From: Edaphochlamys debaryana
Lineage: Eukaryota > Chlorophyta > Chlorophyceae > Chlamydomonadales
DNA: 64,000 bases
Reading direction: 5' to 3'
NCBI GenBank assembly: GCA_016858145.1
Contig: JAEHOE010000180.1
Coordinates: forward strand, 124,001 to 188,000
This document shows, in pieces, positions 22,201 through 29,016 of this stretch. The translations under genes and the position numbers were made by a program. Under the pieces are notes generated by a model that ran no database searches, was not told where the DNA came from, and saw nothing but the letters and a program-made list of their open reading frames with translations. Every line of letters starts with the position of its first letter. Position 1 is the first letter of the stretch.

Positions 22201-25200
22201 CGCCCCGGGCTGCAGCGACCTCGTTGGCCCAGAAGGGCACGAGCACTCGCTCCGCCCCTCCCCCCCCCGCCGCGACGCCAGCCTGATGCCGCGCTAACGG
22301 CCCAGCCCCCAGGCGCAGCTCCTCCTGCCACAGCTGGAGGATGTCGGCACCCACTTGCTCACCATAGGCGGGACGCGGCACGGCCGGAGGCGGTGGCGGC
22401 GGCGGCGGCGGAGAAGGCGGTTGCTGTTGCAGCGGGGGCTCCAGCGGTGGTGGAGGCGGGCACGGGGGAAGCGGCGGCGGAGGCGGAGGCGGCGGTGGAG
22501 GGGGCGGTGGCGGCGGAGGCGGCGCGGACGCCGTCTGCAACGCGGCCTGGCCGCCCGATGCTGCACCCAGGATGCTGAGTGGGAGGGCTTGCGGGGGGCC
22601 CCCTCGGCGGGAGGGCAGCTCCAAGTGCGGGTTTGACCCCGCCAGCCGCAGAGCAGCACGCCAGCAGAGCAGGAGGTCCATGCCCACGATGCCGTGGAAC
22701 ACGGAGTTGGCTGGCGTCAGGAAGGGCCTGATCACGTCTTCCCGCTCCGCCGAGGTGCCCCACGCCACCCGGATGCGCACCTCCTGATCTGAGAGGGCGA
22801 CCTCGCCGGTCCCGGAGAGGGTGGAGACGGAAATGCCGGTGCGGGCGCCACGCAGGCCCAAGGCCTTTGCAAGCGGGTAGGTGAGCAGCGTGAGGGAGGC
22901 CCCGCTGTCCACCAGCAGCAGCAGCTGCCCCCGCCAGCCGACTAGGCCCACGAACTCAACGCCCTCCAGCAGGTAGGGTAGGAGGCGCCGCGTGGTGGGC
23001 GTGACCGGAAGGGAGCCCATGTAGACCATGCGCTGCCGCTCCTCCTCCTCCGCCTCCCGCAGCCGCTGGGACTCCACCTCCGCTCCCTCCACCCGCTCTC
23101 GGGCCCGGATGCCGAGGCGCTGCTCCACCAGGTCTAACCGGGTGAGCGCAGCCTCCAGGCGGTAGCCCTGCCGCAACAGGTCCTGCAGCAGCGCCGGGAT
23201 GGCAGCCTCCACCTGCTCCAGCAGCGGGCGCCGCCGAAGCGGCTGCGGCCATGCGATGGCCGAGCTGGCAAGGCGCGACGGCGCCGGCAGGGCTTGGAAG
23301 CCCAGCGGGATGTCCGTTCGCTCTGGCCCCCAGTCCGCCGCCCTGGATGGCGCCGTGGGGTGGAGCATGTAGAGCGAGAGCGGCTCATTGTCCAGGCCAG
23401 CGAAGTTGATGGCGTCGCCAGTGTAGCCGTCCTCGTCCCAGCTCCACTCCTCCTCCTCGACGACCGTGTGCACTCCCCTTGCTGCCGGCGAGGCCGACAC
23501 CCAGGAGGCGGGCCACCCCTCCCGGCCCCCATCGGCCGGCCCTGCATGGGCAGCCCGCTGGGCGTGCCCTGCGCCAGGGCCCACTGCCGCCGTGCTGACT
23601 CCTGCCAGGCCCCGCACCTGGCCCCCTCACCCGTGTCGGTGAGCACGATGACCGAGAGAGCGCAGCCAGAGCAGACCAGGTCTCGTGCCGTGTAGCACTC
23701 CGCTGTGTCGTGCTTGGAGTGCCTGTGCAGGGTGCACCACTTGCCCAGGTGACCGACAGGCTTCCGCGCTGCGGCCGGGAGGGGCCGCTTGACCTGGGCA
23801 TAGAGCTCTACGATTGGGTCCTTGCCGGTCCCCGCTGCCGTCTCCCAGAAGCCGGAGTCGCCGCCAGGGAGGTTGAGGTTGAGGGACTCGTACGCCGGGA
23901 TCTTCGCGGCTGTGGCGACCGTGAGGGCCACGAACCTGTCCTTAGTCCTGATCCGGCCCCTGCCCTCGCCGGCGGGATGGCCCGAGGCTGCGGGGTTCGG
24001 CGTGGGCGCCGACGGCCCAATTTCCAGTGAGGGCCCGGCCGCCGCAGCGGCAGAGGCCCCCCCTTGCGGGCGGTACGCATCCTCGCCGAACATGCCCTTG
24101 ACCGCATGGAGGAACGCCGCAATGTCGTCCGGCGTCAGGACGCAGTCGCCCTTCTCGCTTTGCAGGTTTATCTCCTTGGTGGCTAGCTGCACCGCCGCAA
24201 TGCTGCCGCTGGGCACAAACAGTTTGCGCAGCATGCTGGTCAGCAGCATTGGCGGCCGCTCAATCTCCGGGAGATGGCTTGTTGTCTGCCGCAGGCGCAC
24301 CAGGACGTCACGCGCCGGCTCGTTGGGCTTGCGCTGGAAGTCCCGCAGCAGGCCAGTGGTGGTGATGCGGTCAGGGCGACGGTCGCGGACCAGCCCAGCC
24401 CACCACATGTCGTACAGGGAATCCACGAGGCAGGAGCCGTCCTGGGCGCTGTACAGGGGCAGGCCCTTCCAGGGCTCACTGGCGGCGCCCGGCGGGAGGC
24501 GATCCTGAGGGACCTGCTCGCACGCCGCGCGATGCTTGGAGATCAGCGCCTCAACGTTGCTGACGTGCCAGTCCAGGGCCTTGCCCTGCAGCGTAGCCTG
24601 CGCCACTCGCCGAATGAGCGCCTCCTGCGAGGGCGCCTCCGCCCTCTCCTTTGCCGAGCGGGGGTCCAGCGCGCCCCCGTACATATCGTGGCGTAAGTGC
24701 GCGTGGCCTCCGTGGCATGCGGGAGGAGCTCCGGTTCGCCCTGGTACGGACTAGCTGGGAAGCGTGCCCTGAGGTTGAGCTCCCAAAGCTTGGGACTGGC
24801 GGCGGCGCCAGCCCCCAGCATCGCCACCGGCGGCGGGAGGTCCGCCCCCGGGGTCGAGGCACCTGGGCCCGGCGGGGCCCCGGGAGGGCCCGCCGGAGGG
24901 TCGCCGGCGGGTGGTGCAGTCTCAGGGGGTGGCGGGACAGGGGACAGCACGGGCTGGGCCTGCGGTGTGGCGGCCGTCGCGCCCGCTGGGTCTTGCGCAG
25001 CTGCCGCCGCGGCGGGTGGCGGGGGGATCTGGGCAGGGGCCGCTGCCCCCGCCGCCCCCGTGCCAGCACCCTCCCCTGCGGGTGCCGCGGCCCCGTAGTA
25101 GTGGTGGTGCACCACCTGCTGCCGGGAGCTGCGCGTGACCATGCTGGAGGCCGTCTGGTAGGTGCTCTGCGAGCGGACACTGCCGGCGCGGCAGCCCGAC

Positions 25201-28200
25201 CTCCGGCTGACGCCGCTGGCCCCACTCCCGGATGGTGGAGGGGGGGGCTGCGCCCGTCGGAGCCTCTCTCGCACGTCCACGAATCGGTCAAACTGCCGCT
25301 GCACGGCCCGGTCCAGCTTGGGCAGCAGCTCGTACCAGGCAGCGGCGTCCTGACGCAGCTCCCTGACCCTTGCCCCATCGCCCGCATTTAGCGCCAGGGC
25401 CAGCATGCGGCCGCACTCACTGGAGTCTTGGAGGGCCTGGTTGCGCTCCTGCTTGCGCCGAAGGTACTCCCCCCTTGCCGCGTCCACCTCCTGGCTCGTC
25501 GGTGGCGGCCGCTGCGCCCGCGGGTGCGAGCGCTCGGAGCGCGCCCCGCGGCGGGCCTCCGGGGCCTGGGCCGCCGGGAGCTCCCGCTCGGCTGGCGTCC
25601 CGTCCCGGGCTCCCTCCTCCGCCGCCCTCACGGGGGCGATGCGCGCCTCCGGGACCCGCGGCCCCTCCTGAATGGGCCCCAGGGCCGCGCGGCCAGAGGA
25701 GGCCTGGGAAGCTGACTCGAAGTCAGTGCTGGTGACCCAGGACTCCGTACGGCTGGGGCGGTACGTGGAGCCGGAGGAGATGGAGTCGGAGGAGGAAGAG
25801 GGGGAGCCTGGGGGAGGCGCCGTACGCCTAGGGGCGGGCGCGTGTCGCGGGAGCCCCAGCGCCGAGCCGTCCAGGTCGAGATCACGCAGCTCTGCCTCAA
25901 GCTGGCGGGCCTGCTCCACCGCCGCCTGCAGCGTGGTGGGCCTGAGCTGAGGGGTAACCTCCGGGCGGGGGCCCGGCGGCGCAAAGGTGATGGAGGCGGT
26001 GGGCGTGGCCGCCGCGCGGGCGCGCTGCTCTGCCTGGAAAGTGGCTATCTCCCGCTGCTGGCGCACTGCCCGCCGGTAGGCATGAAGCCACTCCGGCGGC
26101 TGGGCTGGGCCGGTGGGGGCCGCGGGGTCGTCTGTGTCCCGGATGATGGGCGGGGCGGCCGAGGTCAGGTTGGGCTCCTCCGCCCAGCTGACCAGGTTGA
26201 CCGCCTCCCTGGGGGCGTGCCCGGCGCGCACCAGCAGGCTCGCCAGGCAACCCCCGAGCCCATGCCCCGGGCGGCCGCTAAAGACCGCCGTCTGGAGGAC
26301 CGAAGCCAGTTCCTCCGGCGTGTCTGCCTGGAGGACGTAGAGGGGGACCTCTGGGGCTGGCTGAGCCGGAGTGGCCGAGCCGGGAGTCCCGTACACGGTG
26401 CCCGCCTCGGACCTGCCCTGTGGGGACTGGTCCCGGGAGCCTGGGCGTGAGAGCCGCCCCCTGGAGGCCTCCCATGCCGCAGCCCACGCGGCCTGACTGT
26501 CCGTGCCCGGCCCCACCGCCCCTGCCCCTGCATCCGGCCGAATCTCTGCGGGGGTCCCGGGAGGGGCGTCTGACGGGGCGGCGCGTTGGGTCGTGGTGGC
26601 AGCTGCGGCGCGGTTGCCCGCTCCAGCAGCCGCCCCAGCCTCTTCCGCTGCTCCGGCGCTTGTTACTCCCTGGGCCCCCCGCATCAACTGGTTCATCTGC
26701 CGGTGCTTGGGGCTGAGGGTTGGCAGGGCTACGGGGACTGCCTCCGGGGCGATTCCAGCGACCCTTGGCGAGCGCCGGACCTGGAGCTCGGCCGCCAAGC
26801 CCCGCCGCACTGGGTCCCCTCGTGAGTCGCGCGACACGGGCTCCGAGCGGGTGGGGGACACAGGCCTGCTTCCCAGCTGGGAGCCAGCCTCCGTGGCGGC
26901 CCGTGGCGACCGACGGGTGCCGTGGGAAGCCGCCACCGGCGGACGGGATGAGGGGGAGGGATGAGGGTTGGGCGCCACAGTCGCAGAGGTCCCCACCCCT
27001 GCCGTGGGCACCCGAGCGGCCCCGCCTGGGAGCCTGTGCGCTCCAGCGGCGGAGCCGTGTGCTGGTGGGGTGGCCCCTGCGGCAGCCGGAGCCGCCTGCG
27101 GGGCCGACGCCCTACTACCGGGGGTGGCTTCGGCAGCAGCTGACGCCGCGCCATGCGCACTTCCCCCCTTCCGGTTCGGCTGAACCATGCTAAATCAGTG
27201 CCACTGGCCTACGGAGACTCTTGAGCGGCAACCTGCGGATGGCAATGCGACCGACCCAGCTGTCAGGCGTCGCCCTAACTCCGTAGGACTAGCTGGTCTA
27301 CTCGTCTTTGCGGCCCCGGTGCCAAGCCCTGCCGCCCCAAAGGCCCTGAGGCTCACCAGGGGCGGCTCGCGGCCGCGCGACCTGGTCGCGGCTGCTAAGG
27401 GCTCGGCTCCAGAGGCAAGCCGCGCCGACTTTCGACCTGCGTCCAATGGGAAGCACAACAATAGCTCAGCTCCTTGGCACAGCCTTAGGACTCCAGGTTC
27501 GCGTGTCGCAGCGTCCGTCGGGGGTTCGCGAGCTGGCCGCCTGTCGCGTCGACGAGTGGTGCGCTCAGAGGCCCACTGAAGTCCTCTTCCCAATTCCCGG
27601 TCCAAACCCAGGCAGTCGGGGCTTTGGGGAGCGGGCCGACCAAACTCCCCGGCGCAACGCCGCCCACTCGTCTTAGAGCGACGAGCTCAAGGCCAGCGCT
27701 TGCACGCTTGTTAACCTCTGCTGAAACAAGCGCCCAGCCTAGACCGCCGGTTCCCAGAACGCAAGACCGAGCGTCCCCGATGATGCGCTCCGGGCTGCTG
27801 AACACCCCTGGAAAGTGCCCAGCTTTGGCCGTGGGCCCTGCTGGTTACTGTAAGACCGGCAGGGGACCTTCCAAAGGCAAGGACTCGCTGCGCTGCGGGT
27901 ACGCGCCCCCAAAGCTTTGCACCGTGTTGTTTCGGTGGCACTCGCGCCCCTGGAGCTCACCGCCGCTCTAGGTGACCATGTCAGTCAAGTCACCATTAGC
28001 CAGAGGTCGTTTGCCGGCTGGTGGGTTCGCCTGCGCGCTAGCCTCTCAAGAGGCGGCTGATGGTGGTGATGCCAACCTAAGGACACATGGACGGGTCTTG
28101 CTGCCTATCCTTAGCAGTGCCTTTGGAAGGTGCCGTGGACGGCACCTTCCGACCCCAAGCAAGCGCGGCCGGCCTCCCGACTGCCGTGCAAGGCCGTGCC

Positions 28201-29016
28201 AAAACACACGCCTGCACCCCCTTCCGGCCCCTCTCCTCCAAGCCCTCCAACCTCGCCTCCAGGCCCCAAACAGCGGCTGGCCTGCCCACTCCTTCTGAGC
28301 CCTCGACCTGCCCAAGTCTAGCAGCACGCAACTGCCGAGCCCTTCACGACTCTCGCTCCCGCGCAACTCCTAAGGGATCCCGGTGGCAACCCGTTCACCC
28401 TCTGCACCGCACCCGCCTCAAGGCAACCGTCAACGGTCACCCATCTGCCCTCAAACCGAACGTGCCACTAAATACGCATGACACGGCTTCGGCGCGTTGC
28501 CTGCCACCCCAGGCCCGGCCAGGCCCGGAAGCTCAGGCCCTGACCGGGCCCCATCTATCACATCGCTCACCTTCATCTCCAGGAGCTCCTGGTTAGCTTG
28601 CGCCTTGACCTCCTCAATGGGGAGCCAGTCCACAGGCCCTGCGCCGCCGCTGGTGGGGCCTGCGCAGGCATGCAAGGGGAGGAGGCGCCTGATGAGCGAA
28701 GTCTAGCAGGGTCCAGGAGGGTCGGCCGTAGCCAAGACAGCATAATGCCACAAGAAGCACATCCCTGGCCAAACTCACGTTCAGCGCCCTGGACGCCGCC
28801 AGCACCTTGGAGGATCTGGCGGGGGACACCGGACAAGCAGGAGGAGGGGCTCAGCCAAACCAGGCAGGGTTGGGAAACCCTGCAGCAGACAGGTCTGTAC
28901 CGTGCCTGTCAGCGATGTCACGCCCTGAAGTGTCCACTCACCCTGGACGTGCGCCCCATCACAGGCACAAGCGCCATCACCGAAAGGAGGAGCGCGACCG
29001 CCGCGCGCCCCGACAT
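4292..29016 (-). CDS. papain-family (C1A) cysteine protease precursor, copy A, split by a 21 kb retrotransposon
   Basis: Exons on minus: 28942-29016 (signal peptide MSGRAAVALLLSVMALVPVMG), 28779-28815, 28571-28659, then, after the transposon, 7216-7284, 6975-7058, 6673-6843, 6313-6573, 6074-6200, 5910-5975, 5607-5755, 5315-5351, 5258-5298 and 4292-5068. Together they give about 660 residues. Gln and catalytic Cys are in QQGS/CGSCWAF, His in HLITVVGWG, Asn in IRNSWGANWG, all present. Exons 4-6 form an I29-type propeptide. The C-terminal extension (about 4400-4830) has a Trp/Ala/Cys pattern (SWAVAV, AALAKCSDAYG, CQVVAS) resembling DUF4189, then an acidic Pro-rich tail. Exon 4 uses an AAG acceptor where copy B has CAG. 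Exons 11 and 12 are only 16 nt apart, so a frameshift or missing sequence is possible and this copy may be defective. Excising the element would leave intron 3 at about 206 bp, close to 232 bp in copy B. Confidence 0.8.
7406..7459 (-). repeat. 54-bp repeat A, outer copy
   Basis: Identical to 8064-8117 over 54 bases (GCTGTCACGCCC...TTGTATACT). Forms the outermost part of the left terminal repeat; its first two bases (GC) overlap the candidate target duplication. Confidence 0.85.
7408..8063 (-). repeat. 3' terminal repeat (left end of the element)
   Basis: Runs from TGTCACGCCC to GCATGACA on plus. Bases 7461-8063 match 27881-28483 with two C/T differences (7785/28205 and 7802/28222). The first 53 bases (7408-7460) are absent from the right-hand copy. 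Confidence 0.88.
8064..8117 (-). repeat. 54-bp repeat A, inner copy
   Basis: Perfect copy of 7406-7459 placed directly inside the left long repeat. On the coding strand it is preceded by a G-run (GTGGGGGGGAG, 8118 onward) that could serve as a polypurine tract. Confidence 0.85.
8118..10274. other. 2.1 kb element region between integrase and 3' repeat
   Basis: Lies downstream of the integrase/PHD frame on the coding strand. No frame on minus shows recognisable domains. Long open frames exist on plus (for example 8997-9725 and 9500-10264) but have only Ala/Pro/Arg-rich composition, as expected from GC-rich DNA. I regard it as untranslated or lost coding sequence. Confidence 0.5.
10275..12210 (-). 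CDS. integrase with C-terminal PHD finger (retrotransposon pol, 3' part)
   Basis: The open frame from 12158 continues upstream to about 12210, where it must join the RT frame by a shift at a run of six C on the coding strand (plus 12211-12216). Order: HHCC zinc finger (FHRRLGHLG, SCVAC); integrase core with first Asp in GVDLAGPL, Glu in DGAAERIVQ, and TNNGTEW where the second catalytic Asp is expected; then a PHD finger (residues 364-407: CELC, CDGC, WHLAC, CPHC, a full C4HC3 set); an Ala/Pro/Arg-rich region; and a C-terminal segment with YFYVRWEDGG that vaguely recalls a chromo-type fold. The Asn substitution predicts loss of strand-transfer activity. PHD fingers bind histone tails in other proteins, so a chromatin-targeting role is inferred. 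Confidence 0.87.
11798..16006 (-). CDS. reverse transcriptase - RNase H - DNMT3-like domain (retrotransposon pol)
   Basis: RT covers about residues 170-400: motif A region FCKCDCRAAFNQ, active site YVDD at about 15075-15090, thumb region KTVLCADAIKFLGH. RNase H follows with all acidic residues (HMDYSE, YRGELLAV, VTDHGPLEW, NADALSR). After a Pro/Ala-rich linker, residues about 795-985 (13050-13630) resemble the catalytic domain of DNMT3 cytosine methyltransferases: LALLELPGSMGAGL at the SAM-binding motif I position, WLVVGSFGGASQWG at motif IV, AYLLLGPR at motif VI, and VVLDAARAGLAQNRMVAAYSNL in shortened form at motif VIII. The Pro-Cys of motif IV and the Glu of motif VI are missing, so methylation is not expected. 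After about 12200 the true product continues in the integrase frame. Confidence 0.88.
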   Translation of the reverse strand: MRARPGAGGARMAPKAAGGRAGAHPAALFWEGLREGFLEAPDLPPVPVDAGRSSPLAVPLAPGAPDARSTDPEGVRAPPLCPKFEKQPGGWTLCRHPLVSEEELQRLRDLVAEFEPQIFAHSLMDLQPGYVGGLPPVSLRVSSEARVFENPRPHTPAELAVMDDKCMGLRAAKIIVPAPPHGKYAMNSTMPGKRDAQGQMTDFRFCQDARGLNKVLVADSHQLPRIDQLLERMGGKAKFFCKCDCRAAFNQLHIAPEDQPKTAFWWRRELWMYTRLLYGLKTATSEFQRVMDYHLAEAGLADNAAAYVDDVGVWAETFEELLDVLRRLFAMLVRIGIKLHPEKTVLCADAIKFLGHMVGPGGITPQQAKVAAMLALQPPTSLQGCQRNLGYFGYYRGYVDHYSTKMASITKLTTKATDWAHNPWGPEQQAAFDAIKREFAEGGKVLRPMDPERALILHMDYSEFGLSGVLGQLDDAACEYMVACVSRTCNVHEARYGSYRGELLAVVWACQTLRYYLHGRHFTLVTDHGPLEWLMSSKDLTGQAARWALILMPFSFDVVHRPGLQNQNADALSRSPIPCSHDGSGARLDCESDPVPPPPSCVAYPGRSWPPWARGPPPPGATGPHPAPAVSPQAVEPGAQPEAQGQAVAVAAGHGPHTGPVQPATGGRQVLPAPGILSVLLVAAPDSALAAAEEVRHIPGLWRSRAAAAALHEAQQGAPVACVASAEGLLDGEQGRASDPRDAWPVGLDPAVPRIAAQVQALSAQLRGVTPAPRLALRLESDAQTPLGLGTSLVQHALFGAAETGGLALLELPGSMGAGLWACLRMGLPVHCYASLESRAPWRQAEYALLRRLSRAHPELLRLTRVVQTEWQAPSASLSQLSMLPLKDGLQWLVVGSFGGASQWGSADVLEAVGRLQLQARRRKQPAPAYLLLGPRTTVDEQDRLGFPLGPPVVLDAARAGLAQNRMVAAYSNLATPEHLRTLLSHLRPAEDQRLERLLPPDRRPMIALEPVPQPHYALHVPGQRLGALPPATAACEQALRSVPGDRLLGPTLADWIAVLDLHPAWVELAPAGAVVDMPAAPSSVLLTHLLAAASVLRRAYHSPHDVSVPQPVAAPSAAALGGEAGHVAQLVALQLAPTVPTRRPTLMAAFFLAGEEEYVLDRLEEDAQLTEVAQDLLGGGVPTAQALQQALELPEAAEREEDGALEEAGSPRDVWLDAELLRALKQPLAGLRLSRRLARRASLYRWDGTQLMRRLADGGLGSAPLPGSGLSSSWASIGAWGTWACAAPWRWCAWATGGTGWPSTWCRFSAAAWRAACRAWRALGAPLTSTRSPSVVSSTAGVLTWRGHWSPRALAAARTCWWRSSISPSGSSSSPSWPSPPSAPTVPSPTLWRATGRQLSC
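15975..17249 (-). CDS. element frame of unknown function upstream of RT
   Basis: Open frame of 424 codons between the Pro-rich segments and RT on the same strand. Contains Trp- and Cys-containing blocks (RCTWAGASPPHD, PAHWGLYPATWEFSEGEL, RWLLLQQELLPVSLA) that do not look like random translation. Its end overlaps the start of the RT frame by about 30 bases, so it may be joined to pol by a frameshift. No family recognised. Confidence 0.5.
   Translation of the reverse strand: MWGVPSAIKAAVLPLAAPSDGASSRYQRGVVPGAARRAPEITVAVVEAGRPLQLGSPVQVEAVPPVEGCPAVRQPGQIGWAPMPQRDRGWLGPLSHEDSRLAFHAALADPRVAGAVLLRSSQYPFPRCTWAGASPPHDVVPGHVHHPPHARRSCGYWVGPFVPGAELEVAAEAAVAALGAGASNSCPRAVVAAPAHWGLYPATWEFSEGELRELTHALRRSPQPAVALGMHVQYRWLLLQQELLPVSLAASAPPVVVLALEPALPDVDPASIHPAARQLRRLLATLVAGHWTPGDRRAAWAAAALDFLSGCDEDTRVGLGYPRRFHGLLRAICILVPHVRALWAAHPPPCELRRPDGIQATLQLAAVGAWAPGDAGAEQALRMLDQYSAYTHVLDSRLALLLRRRLPHWPPAPLSAGSPGGWWR
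17259..18406 (-). CDS. element frames of unknown function, two overlapping frames
   Basis: Two overlapping minus frames (17501-18406 and 17259-17903) probably represent one polyprotein segment with a frame change around 17600-17900. The first part has a hydrophobic block (SLPVTLLVLESGVAMLGP) and LALGAPCSPQW, which is faintly like methyltransferase motifs I and IV, too weak to call. A Pro/Gly-rich stretch follows, then QLQRVLQVLRELPGPATLV. Confidence 0.4.
18486..19463 (-). CDS. proline-rich segment of the element polyprotein
   Basis: 325-codon frame with VYRVIFPAGG near its start, repeated Pro runs, and an acidic Leu/Pro-rich end. It overlaps the preceding 1,417-codon frame at 19364-19463, consistent with a frameshift junction. 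Probably a linker or structural region. No enzyme motif. Confidence 0.45.
   Translation of the reverse strand: MPCPSNLRVPGGNRPSGAVYRVIFPAGGDGGAVMEPLTNLRPPTGYPQPPAEVMALRELGCWPGPPEEAKEEPVDQGAGGAAAAGPGAPPPPPPSEGGPSAGGAVPAGSGAQPPPPPQSGSRSAPAGSGRGGAAAAHPGAPLPPPAEPVTEVAPPGSGVAMPPPPPAPLPPAPPPSLLIPRPPIPFPPPGAPPAPLPEESQPEDPATEDTEESLWGRMAAAARRQLQNLGLGLGQSLATLGGEQQAEPVDSIAPDPTRQAVARDSTSRAAVPAAEAGLRLPAPPPAPLQPAPPPEPAQPQEPEQPPLDLSRYMGELDPGSGGPAD
19364..23617 (-). CDS. retropepsin-like aspartic protease and long downstream region (retrotransposon)
   Basis: 1,417-codon frame. The retropepsin core lies at about 22700-22920: LLLVDSGASLTLL is the active-site loop and HGIVGMDLLL the later hydrophobic-Gly motif. 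This enzyme would process the polyprotein. Long Pro runs follow, then an acidic region and a structured-looking part (about 19450-21200) with many Trp and Leu, such as YRVWSVNPLHLMALV and YSVGDLLCGFGPDGLALL, with no family I recognise. The length is far above a usual gag-pro module. Confidence 0.8.
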   Translation of the reverse strand: MRGLAGVSTAAVGPGAGHAQRAAHAGPADGGREGWPASWVSASPAARGVHTVVEEEEWSWDEDGYTGDAINFAGLDNEPLSLYMLHPTAPSRAADWGPERTDIPLGFQALPAPSRLASSAIAWPQPLRRRPLLEQVEAAIPALLQDLLRQGYRLEAALTRLDLVEQRLGIRARERVEGAEVESQRLREAEEEERQRMVYMGSLPVTPTTRRLLPYLLEGVEFVGLVGWRGQLLLLVDSGASLTLLTYPLAKALGLRGARTGISVSTLSGTGEVALSDQEVRIRVAWGTSAEREDVIRPFLTPANSVFHGIVGMDLLLCWRAALRLAGSNPHLELPSRRGGPPQALPLSILGAASGGQAALQTASAPPPPPPPPPPPPPPPPPLPPCPPPPPLEPPLQQQPPSPPPPPPPPPAVPRPAYGEQVGADILQLWQEELRLGAGPLARHQAGVAAGGGGAERVLVPFWANEVAAARGDAGVDILLRLRDAPAAPPVPLPPPPPPPPLPSPPSPPPPEPVEGTPTDPSMLPSGGETAAGPSTSGTTTTGADEPEVQDDEDRTFLAALQEAQRAASRMPESWTAEVAAAEEQAEAEAEQPKRKYLTWRSLVAIPDEGAGGGAGVPAAAAADPMVRPPTPPPPPPAPVVEGPPPPPPPPPPGPHGEQGGAGPMPPPPPPSPPPPAAPPLPTPGSGPPAPRVPRRRRQDQPPQGEDEDEEWEDEEWEEMPEEWGEEAGQPAPEAGGAHLGDSDPSEGTDEGEEGESSSDYPDSEHEGSVESHTEPPWQGLQIDEEVAAAITRIVQQLRQQWGLPEPPRPGHRWTPLAPGQAQYESTPLLDRRNASWEVGLRPLVRGAGNEPQPELDHRQADVRQLRGHSVGLYMAGLYRQVRSAIGPEQHMLQHRAIIRALASRWEPERLDLEHGYFPDAPSAPWREPEAALHQSWVTFFEDEAEGQGRMPLRDGERLQPAGLQAAFKEFSWAAAETLATGTEAQLGPLRHALHETPMAWADLLRMLVVEHERRVGSWAPSHGYVGPGRYRVWSVNPLHLMALVRKVHAEWRRGWLDELGEPEHPDEQVTLAACSIPEWGATPNMMGDCTLEQLQTEVMARQDELGVPRGPALPVPDRPGPLLLMPPGFSWRLGSYTLLVGREQGVVGSWSLWCYQPLGKLREALPEPLEPYGNQSLGLWAMVRTGASPLLLPPPQADDVTLARHYSFPLWRRPLPPPAMRSSAEDAAQGPDPDQVPDCLRMGARAGKYSVGDLLCGFGPDGLALLEALESVSFPVDGERLNVGLMDGALAELLDRLVCETPAQRTETIASLQAAGKLRELGAGWLAKLSALPRVRYFHVSHIPGWDPRSPRELLGTYEQHGEWMACLGLLLASRRQGPLPHPRCLAPAISASLAATAPPGRSTGSSSQPAAMAGR
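23500..27188 (-). CDS. gag-like polyprotein in two frames
   Basis: The frame starting at 27188 (MVQPNRKGG) runs to about 24680 and must shift into the frame 23134-24684 to continue. The first part is Ala/Pro-rich, with a charged helical stretch near 25260-25400. The second has a capsid-like helical region (ALDWHVSNVEALI, RDVLVRLRQTTSHLPEI) and, at about 23700-23750, a nucleic-acid-binding knuckle WCTLHRHSKHDTAECY typical of Ty3/gypsy gag. The following aspartic-protease frame needs another shift near 23500-23600. Confidence 0.72.
27189..27880. other. 5' leader of the retrotransposon
   Basis: About 690 bases between the right terminal repeat and the gag start on the coding strand. Expected to hold the primer-binding site, but I could not match a specific tRNA 3' end. 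No coding signal. Confidence 0.5.
27881..28483 (-). repeat. 5' terminal repeat (right end of the element)
   Basis: 603 bp matching 7461-8063, about 99.7 percent identical. It lacks the 54-base segment found on the far side of the left copy; the sequence just inside (27828-27880) is unrelated. The element's transcript should start in this repeat and run leftwards. No convincing primer-binding site was identified. Confidence 0.85.

Larger units (their letters stand above)
7408..28483 (-). mobile_element. Ty3/gypsy-type LTR retrotransposon with methyltransferase-like and PHD domains
   Basis: A 21,076 bp element inserted in intron 3 of protease copy A, coding on minus. The outer ends are TGTCA (7408) and TGACA (28483), an inverted pair, and CGGC occurs directly outside both ends (7404-7407 and 28484-28487), a candidate 4-bp target duplication. 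Long repeats of about 603 bp differ at only two positions, so insertion was recent. Reading order is gag, aspartic protease, Pro-rich and unknown segments, RT, RNase H, methyltransferase-like domain, integrase, PHD finger. The RT-RNase H-integrase order places it in Ty3/gypsy. Reading frames are broken in at least seven places, so either the element is non-autonomous, it uses frameshifting or splicing, or the assembly has indels. Confidence 0.92.

Noticed and set aside
7408..28483. Classification as a DIRS-type (tyrosine recombinase) element because of split repeats
   Set aside because: A DDE-type integrase core, HHCC finger, aspartic protease and a candidate target duplication are present, and no tyrosine recombinase was seen.
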